From Bradyrhizobium sp. 1(2017) (GTDB taxonomy: Bacteria > Pseudomonadota > Alphaproteobacteria > Rhizobiales > Xanthobacteraceae), in assembly GCF_011602485.2 (NCBI RefSeq), contig NZ_CP050022.2, positions 2,004,001 to 2,068,000 of the forward strand: a DNA stretch of 64,000 bases. Direction: 5' to 3'. The notes beneath the pieces are model-generated. The model worked only from the letters and a program-made list of their open reading frames with translations. It was not told the DNA's origin and ran no database searches. This document shows, piece after piece, positions 1 to 8,568 of this stretch. Each line of letters starts with the position of its first letter. The stretch's first letter is position 1. The translations under genes were made by a program, and so were the position numbers.

Positions 1-342
1 GGCTTCGTTGAGCCCCTCGATGGCGCTGATGCTGCCTGCATGGTTCGTCACGAACTTCTGGAGCGATGCGATGTAGTTCTGCAGCCCGGCCGTGCCGGTC
101 TGGGGCAGGGCGGACGACACCAGGAAGTCGAACTTGTAGCCGGCAGCGGCCAGACCTTCGACGACGGGTTGCGCGGCGGGGCTGGTCCCCATCGCGTCGC
201 GGAGATGGGTGACGCCGAGATACTCCAGGTCCTCGACCATCAGCGCGAGATTGTTGTAGCCGGTCCAACCGAAGCCGGCGTGCGTATTGACGCCGATGGA
301 GTTGACGAAGCCGGAGGCGGACAGGATGGTTTGATCAGGCAT
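1..342 (-). CDS. Glycoside-hydrolase-like protein, N-terminal part (cut by window edge)
   Basis: The frame opens at ATG 342 and stays open for 114 codons to base 1, so the C-terminus is outside the window. The product begins MPDQTILSASGFVNSIGVNT, with no signal peptide. Residues 16-52 carry GVNTHAG, then a stretch ending LGVTHLRDAM. This resembles the first strand and helix of clan-A (TIM-barrel) glycoside hydrolases, and the secreted hydrolase at 3538-4869 has the same layout (GVGTHQG ... LGFNAFRDDF). The catalytic glutamates would lie outside the window. It is on the same strand as the polysaccharide genes. A polysaccharide-cleaving role is inferred from fold and neighbours, and the substrate is unknown. 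Large RTX-type secreted proteins can start this way, so the full protein may be much longer. Confidence 0.6.
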   Translation of the reverse strand, partial: MPDQTILSASGFVNSIGVNTHAGFGWTGYNNLALMVEDLEYLGVTHLRDAMGTSPAAQPVVEGLAAAGYKFDFLVSSALPQTGTAGLQNYIASLQKFVTNHAGSISAIEGLNEA

Positions 343-839
343 TGCACACTCGAGTTTTCAGCGCGAACAAAATTGCTCGCAGGGATTTGCGTCGAAGCTT
401 CTCTGTCGAGTGTGAATTTCAGATAAAAATCGATGCTACAAATCGCGAGTGAAATGCGGTTCCTTGCGCAGGAACAGCTCGACTCGAGTCGCAGCAGAAT
501 ATGCATGCGATGCCGGTGCAGGATGGCGTGAGAAAGGCGCTTTCAAGATTTTCGCGATTTGCACTGCTGAATTGATGCGCAGCTTGCGGGAATTCGATTG
601 ATGCGCGTGTGACAATCGCATGATCCTCTCCCTTGCCTCATGCAATCGAGCGCAGAGCGCCTCCGTAGGTGCCTCTTTTGTAGGCGCGTATTCTGCTAAC
701 TATAACCGTAAAGGTTGTATCCGTAATTTCCCGGATATGTGATTCGATGGCGCAACGGTTCGTGCAGAGACTGATCAGCCCGTCGTCCGACGGCTCAGTC
801 CGGCGCGCGATGCGATTTGATGACGCCGGGTGCGACGAT
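343..839. other. 497-base gap upstream of the hydrolase-like gene; palindromes but no gene
   Basis: I find no convincing coding sequence here. It is less GC-rich than its surroundings and probably holds the promoter of the minus-strand gene starting at 342. An inverted pair, cacactcga at 345-353 and tcgagtgtg at 406-414, and a perfect 12-base palindrome cgactcgagtcg at 480-491 share the TCGAG core. They could be binding sites for one regulator; this is inference from symmetry only. Confidence 0.4.
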
Positions 840-2231
840 TTAGCCGCGGCGGGCCAGCATCAGAAAATCTCCGCGCCATCCGACGATCGCCGTTGCGATC
901 GCGGCGATCACGATCTTGCCGGCGAGCCACGCCGCGGGCTCGGTCGGCATCGTGCCGAGGGATCCGATCAGGATCGCGGCCACCAGCGCCTGCGCGACCA
1001 GTGACCAGCGCGGGAATGCCTCGAAGCGCAGGGTGGGACCGAGCGCGACCAGGATCGTTGCGAGCGTTGCGAGCGAAGCGCAGCCGACAGCCTGTCGTGG
1101 CGACAGGCCGGCCGATACCGCGGCCAGCGCGGCGGCTGCGACGATCGCGAGCTGACCGGCCGCAACCACCACGAGCCGGGTCGCGAGCTTCTCCAGGTGC
1201 GGAACGACTGCGATGGTGGCCTGGAGATGTGTGTGCAGGAAATAGAAGGCGGCCACCGTGGGTGCCGTCGCCAGGAATCCGTCAAGGCTCTCTTGCGGCA
1301 CCAGGATACGAGCAGCATCCGGAATGAAGCCGATCAGCCCGCCGAGCAGCACGAGGGTCGTGCAGATCATGAACTCGAACATCCGCCGCGCCGATTGAAT
1401 CGACTTCACGACGGTCCCCCGCTCGAAGTCCTTGACCACTTCGGGATAGCTCACGGTGTGGATCGCTGCGTTGAGGACCCAGAACGGTCGTTGCAGCAGG
1501 TCGAGCGCGATCGAAAATCCGGCACCTGCTCCGGTCGCGCCCAGCCGACCGATGATGATGAAGCGGAGCAGAACCGGCACCGACAGATGGATGACGGAAG
1601 CGCCCGCCGCGAGCATGCCGTAGCGGGCGAAGGTCTTCCAGTCGGCGAGCATCGTCTGCAGCGAAGCGCGCTCCAGCGGCGTGCGGTATGCGATGAGGCC
1701 GGCGACGAGCCCCAGCATGTGACCGGACGCGATCCCCAGCAGCACGGCTTCAGCCGTTCCTGAAATCGCTCCTCCCATGACGGCCCCGGCCAGCAGCGCG
1801 GTGGCACGCAGCGCCAGAAGAGAAGACGAGACGCCCAGCCGGTCGGACAGGCGGATCGACAGAAAATACAGATCCGTCAACCCCTGCAGCACGGATATGC
1901 CGAGGCCGAGCGCGATGATTGCTGCCGGGAACGCGCTGACCAGGGATGCGCCGCTTCCGACCACGACGAGCGCGCCCGCACTCGCGAGGCCCGCTCCAAA
2001 GAGCGACCATCTCAGCCGAGCCGCCTCATCCTCCCCGGCTGCGGCCAGAAAACGCAGTCCGGCGAGTTGCAGCCACTCGAACATCAGGACGCAGAGCAGT
2101 TGGCTCGAGGCCAGCGCGAGGGAAAAGCTGGTGTAGTCGGCCGCGGGCAGCAGATGACTGATCGCGAAGATCAGGATGATCGCCGCGGCGCTCTGATAGA
2201 CGTAGCCCGCCATGGCGAAGAGGCGTGTCAT
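840..2231 (-). CDS. Wzx-like polysaccharide flippase (MOP/PST family membrane protein)
   Basis: A 463-residue protein made almost wholly of hydrophobic helices (about 12-14 segments), starting MTRLFAMAGYVYQSAAAIIL and ending on a positively charged tail. Length and layout fit the oligosaccharide flippase family that moves undecaprenyl-linked repeat units across the inner membrane. Its ATG overlaps the stop of the upstream glycosyltransferase by four bases (ATGA), a mark of translational coupling in one operon. The neighbours (three GT4 enzymes and a glycanase) support an exopolysaccharide or capsule role. The exact substrate cannot be read from sequence. No polymerase (Wzy) or chain-length protein (Wzc) is visible in the window, so the rest of the pathway must lie to the left or elsewhere. 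Confidence 0.8.
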   Translation of the reverse strand: MTRLFAMAGYVYQSAAAIILIFAISHLLPAADYTSFSLALASSQLLCVLMFEWLQLAGLRFLAAAGEDEAARLRWSLFGAGLASAGALVVVGSGASLVSAFPAAIIALGLGISVLQGLTDLYFLSIRLSDRLGVSSSLLALRATALLAGAVMGGAISGTAEAVLLGIASGHMLGLVAGLIAYRTPLERASLQTMLADWKTFARYGMLAAGASVIHLSVPVLLRFIIIGRLGATGAGAGFSIALDLLQRPFWVLNAAIHTVSYPEVVKDFERGTVVKSIQSARRMFEFMICTTLVLLGGLIGFIPDAARILVPQESLDGFLATAPTVAAFYFLHTHLQATIAVVPHLEKLATRLVVVAAGQLAIVAAAALAAVSAGLSPRQAVGCASLATLATILVALGPTLRFEAFPRWSLVAQALVAAILIGSLGTMPTEPAAWLAGKIVIAAIATAIVGWRGDFLMLARRG

Positions 2232-3505
2232 CGCGGAATGAGGCGCTCCTTGCGGACGACGGCCCGTCCTTGTGACGCTTCATTCGTTGCTGCGCGCACG
2301 TGCGACATCCGCTGCTCGCGCAATTGTTCATACAGGTTCTTGTACGAAGACAGCACGTCGGAAAAGATCCACTTGTTGGTATCGGCGATGAGGCGCCGGC
2401 TGATCTCGTCGATCTTGTACGGATCCGACGCGACGGCGAGCATGCTCTCCGCCAAAGATTCCGGATCGGCTTCGGTCAGCCAGCCGGTCACGCCGTGCTT
2501 GATGACCTCGGGCATTCCACCAAAGCGCGTTCCGAGCAGCGGCCTGCCGGCCGCCTTGGCATCGGCGACGACGAGCGGACCTGGGTCGTGCCAGATCGAG
2601 GGGGCGATCACCACGTCGACCTGCTTGTAGAAATCATCCGGCGACACAAAGCCCATGAACTCAATCCGCGCATCCGGAGCGAGCGCCCTCAGGCGCCGCT
2701 GCTCCTCGTCGCTGACGCGACCTGCGATCATCATCCGGATACGATCACGGGGCATCATGGCAAGGGCTCGCATCAGATTGTCGATGCCCTTTTCTTCGGT
2801 GAGGCGGCCGATGAATCCGAACGTCACCTCCGTGGTGCAGACCGCGCGGGGATAGGGTTCACGCGGCGGCTCGGTCGAGGCGTTGCGGATCACGGTACGG
2901 ATCGGCGTCTCCGCGAACATGCCCATGTCGGTATGAATGGACAGCACGCGCTCGCTCACGCCGACCACGGCGCTGAGCCAATGCGTGGCACGCTTGCGAT
3001 GAAAGCTCAGGATTCCGCAGCTCGTGCAGGTGTGCTCGCAGGACCGTCCCTTGTCGAAACGGGAGCATCGCGGACAGGTCAGATAATAGTCGTGAAGCGT
3101 ATGCAGCACGGGGACGCCGAGCTGGGCGGCGACGCGCCAGATCGCGGTGGTGAGGCCCGACAGGTTGTTGGAGTGCAATACGTCCGGCTTGAAAGCCCTG
3201 ATTCGCTCGGCGATCAAGGGGGCCTGCATCTGCCAGTCGTCGATGGCGTGCCAGATGCTGCGCAAGCCGACGTTCTTCTGCTCCGTGAAAGGCACGTAGA
3301 TGTTCTGCACCGGCGCGGAATAGACGTTGATGCCGTTGCAGCTTTCGCGCGCCTGTCCGGGCGAGGATGCGGCCCGGATCACTTCCACCTCATCACCGCG
3401 CTGCGCCAGGCCTTCGGCAAAGCGCCGCGCGAAGACCTCTGCGCCGCCGACGATCTTTGGGGCCTGAGGCGTCGGATAAAGCGTGGACGTCAAAAGAACT
3501 TTCAT
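2228..3505 (-). CDS. Glycosyltransferase family 4 protein
   Basis: 425 residues with the two-domain GT-B layout: an N-terminal acceptor domain with a glycine loop (KIVGGAEVFARRFAEGLAQ) and a C-terminal nucleotide-sugar domain (GFIGRLTEEKGIDNL). Residues near 150 form a cysteine-rich patch (YLTCPRCSRF ... CEHTCTSCG) seen in a subset of GT4 enzymes. The usual EX7E motif reads D-P-G-P-L-V-V-A-D, so both glutamates are aspartates. Start ATG 3505 has GAGG about eight bases upstream. It overlaps the flippase gene by four bases. Probable role: adding a sugar to a lipid-linked repeat unit at the cytoplasmic face of the inner membrane. Donor and acceptor are not identifiable. Confidence 0.87.
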   Translation of the reverse strand: MKVLLTSTLYPTPQAPKIVGGAEVFARRFAEGLAQRGDEVEVIRAASSPGQARESCNGINVYSAPVQNIYVPFTEQKNVGLRSIWHAIDDWQMQAPLIAERIRAFKPDVLHSNNLSGLTTAIWRVAAQLGVPVLHTLHDYYLTCPRCSRFDKGRSCEHTCTSCGILSFHRKRATHWLSAVVGVSERVLSIHTDMGMFAETPIRTVIRNASTEPPREPYPRAVCTTEVTFGFIGRLTEEKGIDNLMRALAMMPRDRIRMMIAGRVSDEEQRRLRALAPDARIEFMGFVSPDDFYKQVDVVIAPSIWHDPGPLVVADAKAAGRPLLGTRFGGMPEVIKHGVTGWLTEADPESLAESMLAVASDPYKIDEISRRLIADTNKWIFSDVLSSYKNLYEQLREQRMSHVRAATNEASQGRAVVRKERLIPR

Positions 3506-3537
3506 CGCATCAACCTCATGTCTGCAAAAAATTGCGT

Positions 3538-4869
3538 CTACCGCGCCGGCCTTATCTCGAGGGCGGGAACGGCACTGTCATTGGCTGCAATCAGAACCGG
3601 CGTGCTTGAGACGGGGATCCAGACCCCCGACGCGGGCTTTGCCGTTTGGTCGCACGGCATTGCAAAGCTCGTGCCTTGCTGATCGCCCTTGAGCCGGATT
3701 TCGTAGCGTCGGTCCGGTGCCTCCGACCAGACCGCAACTCTGCCGCCGGAGGCCGTCGATGCATTGATCGACACGACGCCGCTGGCTAGCTCTCGCCGTT
3801 CGGCGCTCAGGCTGGAGCGAATGAAAGCCCAGGCGTCCTGAGCCGCACAGGCGACCGGCTTCGGCGCATTGTCGAAACGATAGAGTCCGAAATTGTCCTC
3901 CAGCTCCGTTGGGTTCTTTCCACTGTCCTTCAGCTCGTAGAGCCACATTCCCTTGAGCCAGCGCGCCGCGGTCGACGCCCACAGGATCAGTTGCGCCGTA
4001 TTGTCGGCCTGGGCCTGTTCGTTGACGCCGCACTTGTTGGTGGCCGTGGTCCAGCCGGTCTCGGTCACATAGATCGGGTAGTCGGGGTTTCCGCTCGCCT
4101 GGCCCACGAGGCGGTGAAACGCCGTCAGCCTGTCGATGATCTCGGCCGAGGTGCGTTTGCTCGGGCCCATGCAGAAATTGTAGAGGTGGATCGAAGCGCC
4201 GTCCGCATATTGAAGAATGCCGGACCGCAGCATCTTCTCAGTCCATGTCCAGCCTGGATCGTCGCCGAGCGCTCCGACCAGGAAAGGCGCATTCGGCGCC
4301 ACCCGCTTCACCGCCGGTCGTGCAACCTTGGCAAGCGCCAGATAGTTTTCCGGCGAGAACGCGGCATCCTTCTTCGCCGCCAGATTCCATTCGTTCCAGA
4401 GCTCGAAGATCGGATGCTGCGGCACGACCGATTGTGCCGCCGCGGCGGCATAATCGGCGAAGCGCTGCCGCGCCTCATCGGTTGTCGGCGGCGTGGAATT
4501 CGGAACGAGATGATGGCCAAAGGCGAGGATCAGGAGGGGACGTGCGACGCCGGACCTGACTTGCGCTTCGAGCCTGCCGAGCCTGGGCGTGAAGCCCATC
4601 CGGCGTCCACCCACCTCGAAATCGGACCAGGGAAAATCGTCGCGGAAGGCGTTGAAGCCGAGCTGCTTGATCTGGGCGACGTTCTCCGAAGGCACGTATC
4701 CGCGCGCGCTCACCGGGCCTCCCAGCCCCTGATGCGTGCCAACCCCCAGCAGGAATCGGGCATCGAGCGGTTGGGCCTGCTGTGCGCAGACGGAGGCCGG
4801 CAAGAGTATGGATGCGATGAGGCTCGCGAGGCGGAGGCTGCCGCGAACCAAGGTGCGTGAGGATGTCAT
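3538..4869 (-). CDS. Secreted glycoside hydrolase, clan-A type (GH39/GH5-like)
   Basis: 443 residues. The first ~29 form a signal peptide ending at ASVCAQ, so the enzyme is periplasmic or exported. Clan-A features are clear: LGVGTH at 41-46, FRDDFPW at 75-81, the acid/base glutamate in FELWNEWNL (E160) and the likely nucleophile in YVTETGWTT (E269). The C-terminal ~100 residues look like a small beta domain. It sits between two glycosyltransferase genes with a 32-base gap to the next, so it is probably made together with the polysaccharide machinery. Such enzymes trim or release the polymer, but which polymer is not shown. I see no strong Shine-Dalgarno before ATG 4869. Confidence 0.8.
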   Translation of the reverse strand: MTSSRTLVRGSLRLASLIASILLPASVCAQQAQPLDARFLLGVGTHQGLGGPVSARGYVPSENVAQIKQLGFNAFRDDFPWSDFEVGGRRMGFTPRLGRLEAQVRSGVARPLLILAFGHHLVPNSTPPTTDEARQRFADYAAAAAQSVVPQHPIFELWNEWNLAAKKDAAFSPENYLALAKVARPAVKRVAPNAPFLVGALGDDPGWTWTEKMLRSGILQYADGASIHLYNFCMGPSKRTSAEIIDRLTAFHRLVGQASGNPDYPIYVTETGWTTATNKCGVNEQAQADNTAQLILWASTAARWLKGMWLYELKDSGKNPTELEDNFGLYRFDNAPKPVACAAQDAWAFIRSSLSAERRELASGVVSINASTASGGRVAVWSEAPDRRYEIRLKGDQQGTSFAMPCDQTAKPASGVWIPVSSTPVLIAANDSAVPALEIRPAR

Positions 4870-4987
4870 GGGCTAGATCATGCTCGCGAGCGCTGCGTTC
4901 GCGGTGACACCCAATCCGGTCCATGACATCGCCATCGCGATCTCCTGCATCTGCGAGGGCAAGCGTGCACGTTGAGCCGTCCAGTCA

Positions 4988-6127
4988 TCAGAAATTCTTG
5001 GACAGATCCGACTGCAGCCCCGTCTTCGCTTCGACCGGGGTCCGATCGTCCTGGAGCAACTCGGCATAGACCTGCTGCAATTGCCCATGCGTCTTCTGAA
5101 CGTCATAAAACTGCTTGAACCGGTCGTAGCCGCGCTGCCCCAGCACCTTGAGATCAAGGTCGAGCGCTCGCCGGAAACCGTCGACGAGCGGCTGGACCGC
5201 GACGGGCTCGCAAAGCACGCCGGTCACGCCATCGACGACGATCTCGGGCAATGCGCCGCTGCGGAACGCCAGGATGGGTTTGGCCGCGCGCATCGCTTCC
5301 AGGGCAACGAGGCCGAAGGCTTCCCATCGTGACGGGATCACGACGAGATCGGCGGCCTCGAGTTGGGTTTCGATGGTCGGGCGGTCGAGCCAGCCCAGCA
5401 GGGAGACGTTGGACGGGACGGCCGGACCTTCGTATTTGTTGACGACGGAGGCGCCGATCATGCGGATGTCCAAGACATCCTCGAGCGTGCGCGCCGCTTC
5501 GATCAGGAGGTCGAAGCCCTTCTGCCGGTCCAACCGTCCGATGAACAGGACCTTGATCTTCTTGGACGTCCAGTCAGCCGCGACGGGTTGCGGCGTCCGG
5601 CTCTTCGAGATGCCGTTGTGGACAAGAGTGAGGCGCTCGGCCGGAATTCCGGCGCGCACCGCCTCGTTGAATTCGTCGCCGGAGATGCAGATGATTCGGT
5701 CCGACGTCCGTGCAAGGAGATTTTCCGCCGCTTTCGTCACGAGATGGCTGAGGCGGCCGGTCTCGCGCGAGAACGCCCAGCCATGTGGACAATAGACGAC
5801 GCTCGGACCATTCGAGCGGGCCGCCAGCGCCGGGCGCAGCACGAGGCCGGCAAACGAGGAATGCAGATGCACCACGTCCGGCTTGAAGGCGTCCAGCGCC
5901 TGCATGCTCGCGCGAAACATCTGGAATAGCCCGGAGACGCTGCGGCCCGATCGTTCGAACGTTGTGATCTGGCTGTCATCGACCGCGCCGAGGTCGCGGC
6001 GATGGTCCGAAGGCACGACATAGTGCACGTTCTCGGCGCCGAAGCTCGCCTCCTGCTGTGGATGCAGCTCATTCAGGTAGCTCGCAATCCCGCCACGAAT
6101 CGTCTCGGCGATGTGCAGCACTTTCAT
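4988..6127 (-). CDS. Glycosyltransferase family 4 protein
   Basis: 379 residues from ATG 6127 (MKVLHIAETIRGGIASYLNE), chosen over an in-frame ATG 13 codons upstream because GGAAGG lies seven bases before it. GT-B fold: glycine loop RGGIASYL near the N-terminus, a central VLFIGRLDRQKGFDLLIEAA segment, and a canonical EX7E in PSRWEAFGLVALEA. It should transfer a sugar from a nucleotide donor during repeat-unit assembly at the inner membrane. The next gene in the same direction (the hydrolase) begins 118 bases on. A 255-base gap separates it from the upstream glycosyltransferase, and the AT-richer part of that gap may hold a promoter. Confidence 0.88.
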   Translation of the reverse strand: MKVLHIAETIRGGIASYLNELHPQQEASFGAENVHYVVPSDHRRDLGAVDDSQITTFERSGRSVSGLFQMFRASMQALDAFKPDVVHLHSSFAGLVLRPALAARSNGPSVVYCPHGWAFSRETGRLSHLVTKAAENLLARTSDRIICISGDEFNEAVRAGIPAERLTLVHNGISKSRTPQPVAADWTSKKIKVLFIGRLDRQKGFDLLIEAARTLEDVLDIRMIGASVVNKYEGPAVPSNVSLLGWLDRPTIETQLEAADLVVIPSRWEAFGLVALEAMRAAKPILAFRSGALPEIVVDGVTGVLCEPVAVQPLVDGFRRALDLDLKVLGQRGYDRFKQFYDVQKTHGQLQQVYAELLQDDRTPVEAKTGLQSDLSKNF

Positions 6128-6382
6128 CGTTTGCCTTCCGTAGAGCCGCCCAGGAGAGCCGGACATCGTGTATCCCTGTTACGAGTTCGCTAGTGCGAAA
6201 TACAGTTCCTCGAATACGTAGCGATAATGGGGCAGCGATGTGGTGATGTTGCGCCATGATCATTCGCGCGCGTGCGATCGTTATAAAAACAAAAGAATTT
6301 TCATGGAACCAGGCATCAGGCGGCAGGTTGCAAAAGGTTTGTGCAGGAACCATTGCGCGCGACAGGCGAGTTGCGTGAAATT

Positions 6383-7486
6383 TCAAGCAGCGCTGGCGAC
6401 GTTAGCCGGCCCTGCAAGGTGATCGAGCAGAGCTTTTGCCGATCTCTTCCACGAATAGAATGCAACGCGATCCTGCTGTCTCATGCGTTCCTGATCAGAG
6501 ATAGCGCCCGCTGCCAATCTTTCGAGCATGAGCTGCTTCAGCGCTTCGGCGTCGCTGGCGCGAAAATACGCAGCCGCATCACCGCAGGTCTCAACGACCG
6601 CATCGGCGGTCGAGGCGATGACCGGACAGCCGAAGATCATGGCTTCGAGCGGCGGCACGCCAAAGCCCTCGTAGAGCGAGGGAAACACGAACGCCGATGC
6701 ATGCGCATAGAGCGCTGCGATCTCGCTGTCCGTCAGGCGTCCGGCCAGTAGCAGGCCGGCGGCGCCTTCGCCCGAATTGTCTTGGAATACCTTGCTGTTG
6801 TCGCCGCCGACGATGACCAGGGGAACGTCAGGGCGGTCGAGCAGCTGGACGGCACGGATTGCGACGGAGAGATTCTTGTTCTTGGTCCGCGAGCCCACAT
6901 AGAGAAAGAATTTCTGCGGCTGAAGGCCTAGTTTGGCAATGATGCCGGGATCGGACTTCGTCTTGGCGAAGTGCTCTGCGCTGTTGGGCAAGACCGGGAT
7001 CCCCGCTGGCGACAAATTCAGCACCTCGGCGAGTTCTTTGCGCGAAAAAGCTGAGACGGTTGCGATGCTTGCGTGCCGGGCGAGCAACCGGCCCATGGTC
7101 CGGTGAACTGCCAGATAGCGCCAGTTGAAGAAGTCCGGCCTACGAAACACCTGTGCGTCGTGGATCACGACAATGTGGTCGCGATGGAACACGGGGCCGG
7201 AATTGGCAAGACTGATCAAGCGGCCTCCCGCAGCGGCGCGCGCCAGCTCGATTTGATCCCAGGCGTGCCCGCGCAAGCGGCCGACGGTCCGAATCTTGAT
7301 TCGTTCGAGGTGAAGCTCCTCGCTTGCATCCACGGGCGTCAGCAACTGCCAGTCCGCGCTCCGCAGCGCGGCGGGAGTCTGCTCCGACGACAGCTGCGCG
7401 TCGATCGCCTTGACGATTTCAGCGGCATAACGCTGAACGCCGGTGAGCTTTTGCGACAGAAAGCGGCCGTTGATGAAGAATTTCAA
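6383..7486 (-). CDS. Glycosyltransferase family 4 protein with TTG start
   Basis: 367 residues. Similarity begins at KFFINGRFLSQKLTGVQRY, whose preceding codon is TTG at 7486. No in-frame ATG lies close upstream, so TTG is the likely start, with a weak GTGGTAG upstream. The frame stays open far beyond it only because it runs antisense to the epimerase gene. GT-B features: LTGVQRYAAEI loop, FLYVGSRTKNKNLSVAIRA, and EX7E in PSLYEGFGVPPLEA. The family includes mannosyltransferases of surface polysaccharides (WbaZ/MtfB-like), but sugar specificity is not assignable. First gene of the minus-strand polysaccharide block, divergent from the aldose-epimerase-like gene over a 174-base spacer. Confidence 0.85.
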   Translation of the reverse strand: MKFFINGRFLSQKLTGVQRYAAEIVKAIDAQLSSEQTPAALRSADWQLLTPVDASEELHLERIKIRTVGRLRGHAWDQIELARAAAGGRLISLANSGPVFHRDHIVVIHDAQVFRRPDFFNWRYLAVHRTMGRLLARHASIATVSAFSRKELAEVLNLSPAGIPVLPNSAEHFAKTKSDPGIIAKLGLQPQKFFLYVGSRTKNKNLSVAIRAVQLLDRPDVPLVIVGGDNSKVFQDNSGEGAAGLLLAGRLTDSEIAALYAHASAFVFPSLYEGFGVPPLEAMIFGCPVIASTADAVVETCGDAAAYFRASDAEALKQLMLERLAAGAISDQERMRQQDRVAFYSWKRSAKALLDHLAGPANVASAA

Positions 7487-7660
7487 TTGGCTACCACGTT
7501 GGTTGATCGGAGTCAGGACGGGCCCTGCCCGACGCGGGCGATGGACGCACAGCGCAAAGGAGCAACCCTTAGGTACAGAAATATGACGCAGCTCTGCAGA
7601 GGTTGGCGCTCCGCATGCATGGCTGGGCGCCGCCTTGCTGCGTCTGGGGTCGCGGTGTAG

Positions 7661-8560
7661 ATGTCGCGCATGAGCGATGACACCTATACCCTTCGCAGCG
7701 GTGCTCTCACCGCGGCCGTCAAGGCGCACGGCGCCGAGCTGTGCTCGCTGAGGGACGGGGACGGCATCGAATACCTCTGGCAGGCCGGGCCGGAATGGCC
7801 GCGCCGTGCGCCGCTGCTGTTTCCGATCGTCGGGCGCCTCGCCAATGACGAATTGCGGCACCGGGGCAAGACGTATCGGATGACCCAGCACGGCTTTGCG
7901 CGCGACAGCCGCTTTGCGTGGGGGGAGCGGGCCGAGAGAAGCTGCACGCTGGTGCTCGAGGACAGCGAGGCGACGCGCACGCTCTATCCGTTCGCGTTCC
8001 GGCTCACGGCGGCCTTTGCCCTCGATGAGTCCGGTCTTGAGCTGACGCTCATCATCGCCAACACCGGCAAGGAGACCTTGCCGGCTTCGATCGGTGGCCA
8101 TCCCGCCTTCAATTGGCCGCTCCGATCCGGGTTGGCGAAAGAGAGCTACGCCCTGTCTTTTGCGCATGCGGAATTGTCTCCGGTCCGCCGTCTCGATGGC
8201 GGATTGCTGCGCGCCGCCGCAGAGCCTGGACCCGTCAGGGGCACGGTGCTTCCCTTGTCCGAATCCCTGTTCGTCGATGACGCCATCATCTTCGACCGGA
8301 TCGACAGCGATTCGGTTCGCTACGCTGCGGGACAGGGCGCATCGGCTGGGCCCTGGCTGAAAATGTCCTGGCGCGGCTTTCGCGAGCTCGGCGTCTGGTC
8401 GAAACCGGCGGGCGCGCCCTTCCTCTGCATCGAGCCCTGGCGCGGCTATGCCAGTCCTGCCGGTTTCGAAGGTGAGTTCGCCGACAAGCCGGGCCTGATG
8501 CATATCGCACCGGGTGCGGAAGAACGCTTGTCGTTCCGAATCGAAGTCGGCTCGTCCTGA
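7661..8560 (+). CDS. Aldose 1-epimerase family protein
   Basis: 299 residues of the galactose-mutarotase-like beta-sandwich family (YeaD/LacX-like). Visible marks are AAVKAHGAELCSLRD near the N-terminus, LLFPIVGRLAND, the histidine in MTQHGFARD (likely catalytic), GGHPAFNWPL in the middle and FLCIEPWRGY near the end. It should interconvert anomers of a free sugar or phosphosugar in the cytoplasm. ATG 7661 and ATG 7670 are both possible starts and neither has a good ribosome site. It is divergent from the polysaccharide block and converges on the MBL-fold gene with eight bases between stops. No terminator hairpin is obvious there. Confidence 0.85.
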   Translation: MSRMSDDTYTLRSGALTAAVKAHGAELCSLRDGDGIEYLWQAGPEWPRRAPLLFPIVGRLANDELRHRGKTYRMTQHGFARDSRFAWGERAERSCTLVLEDSEATRTLYPFAFRLTAAFALDESGLELTLIIANTGKETLPASIGGHPAFNWPLRSGLAKESYALSFAHAELSPVRRLDGGLLRAAAEPGPVRGTVLPLSESLFVDDAIIFDRIDSDSVRYAAGQGASAGPWLKMSWRGFRELGVWSKPAGAPFLCIEPWRGYASPAGFEGEFADKPGLMHIAPGAEERLSFRIEVGSS

Positions 8561-8568
8561 GATCGCCG

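Noticed and set aside
343..839. tRNA or small RNA gene in the left gap
   Set aside because: No cloverleaf and no terminator hairpin with a T run found.
7624..7638. Sigma-54 (-24/-12) promoter before the aldose-epimerase-like gene
   Set aside because: GG-N10-GC spacing fits but the CAC part of TGGCAC is missing; expected often in GC-rich DNA.
7487..8503. Long in-frame upstream extension of the minus-strand glycosyltransferase at 6383
   Set aside because: It runs antisense to the well-supported aldose-epimerase-like gene and has no similarity; KFFINGRF begins at TTG 7486.
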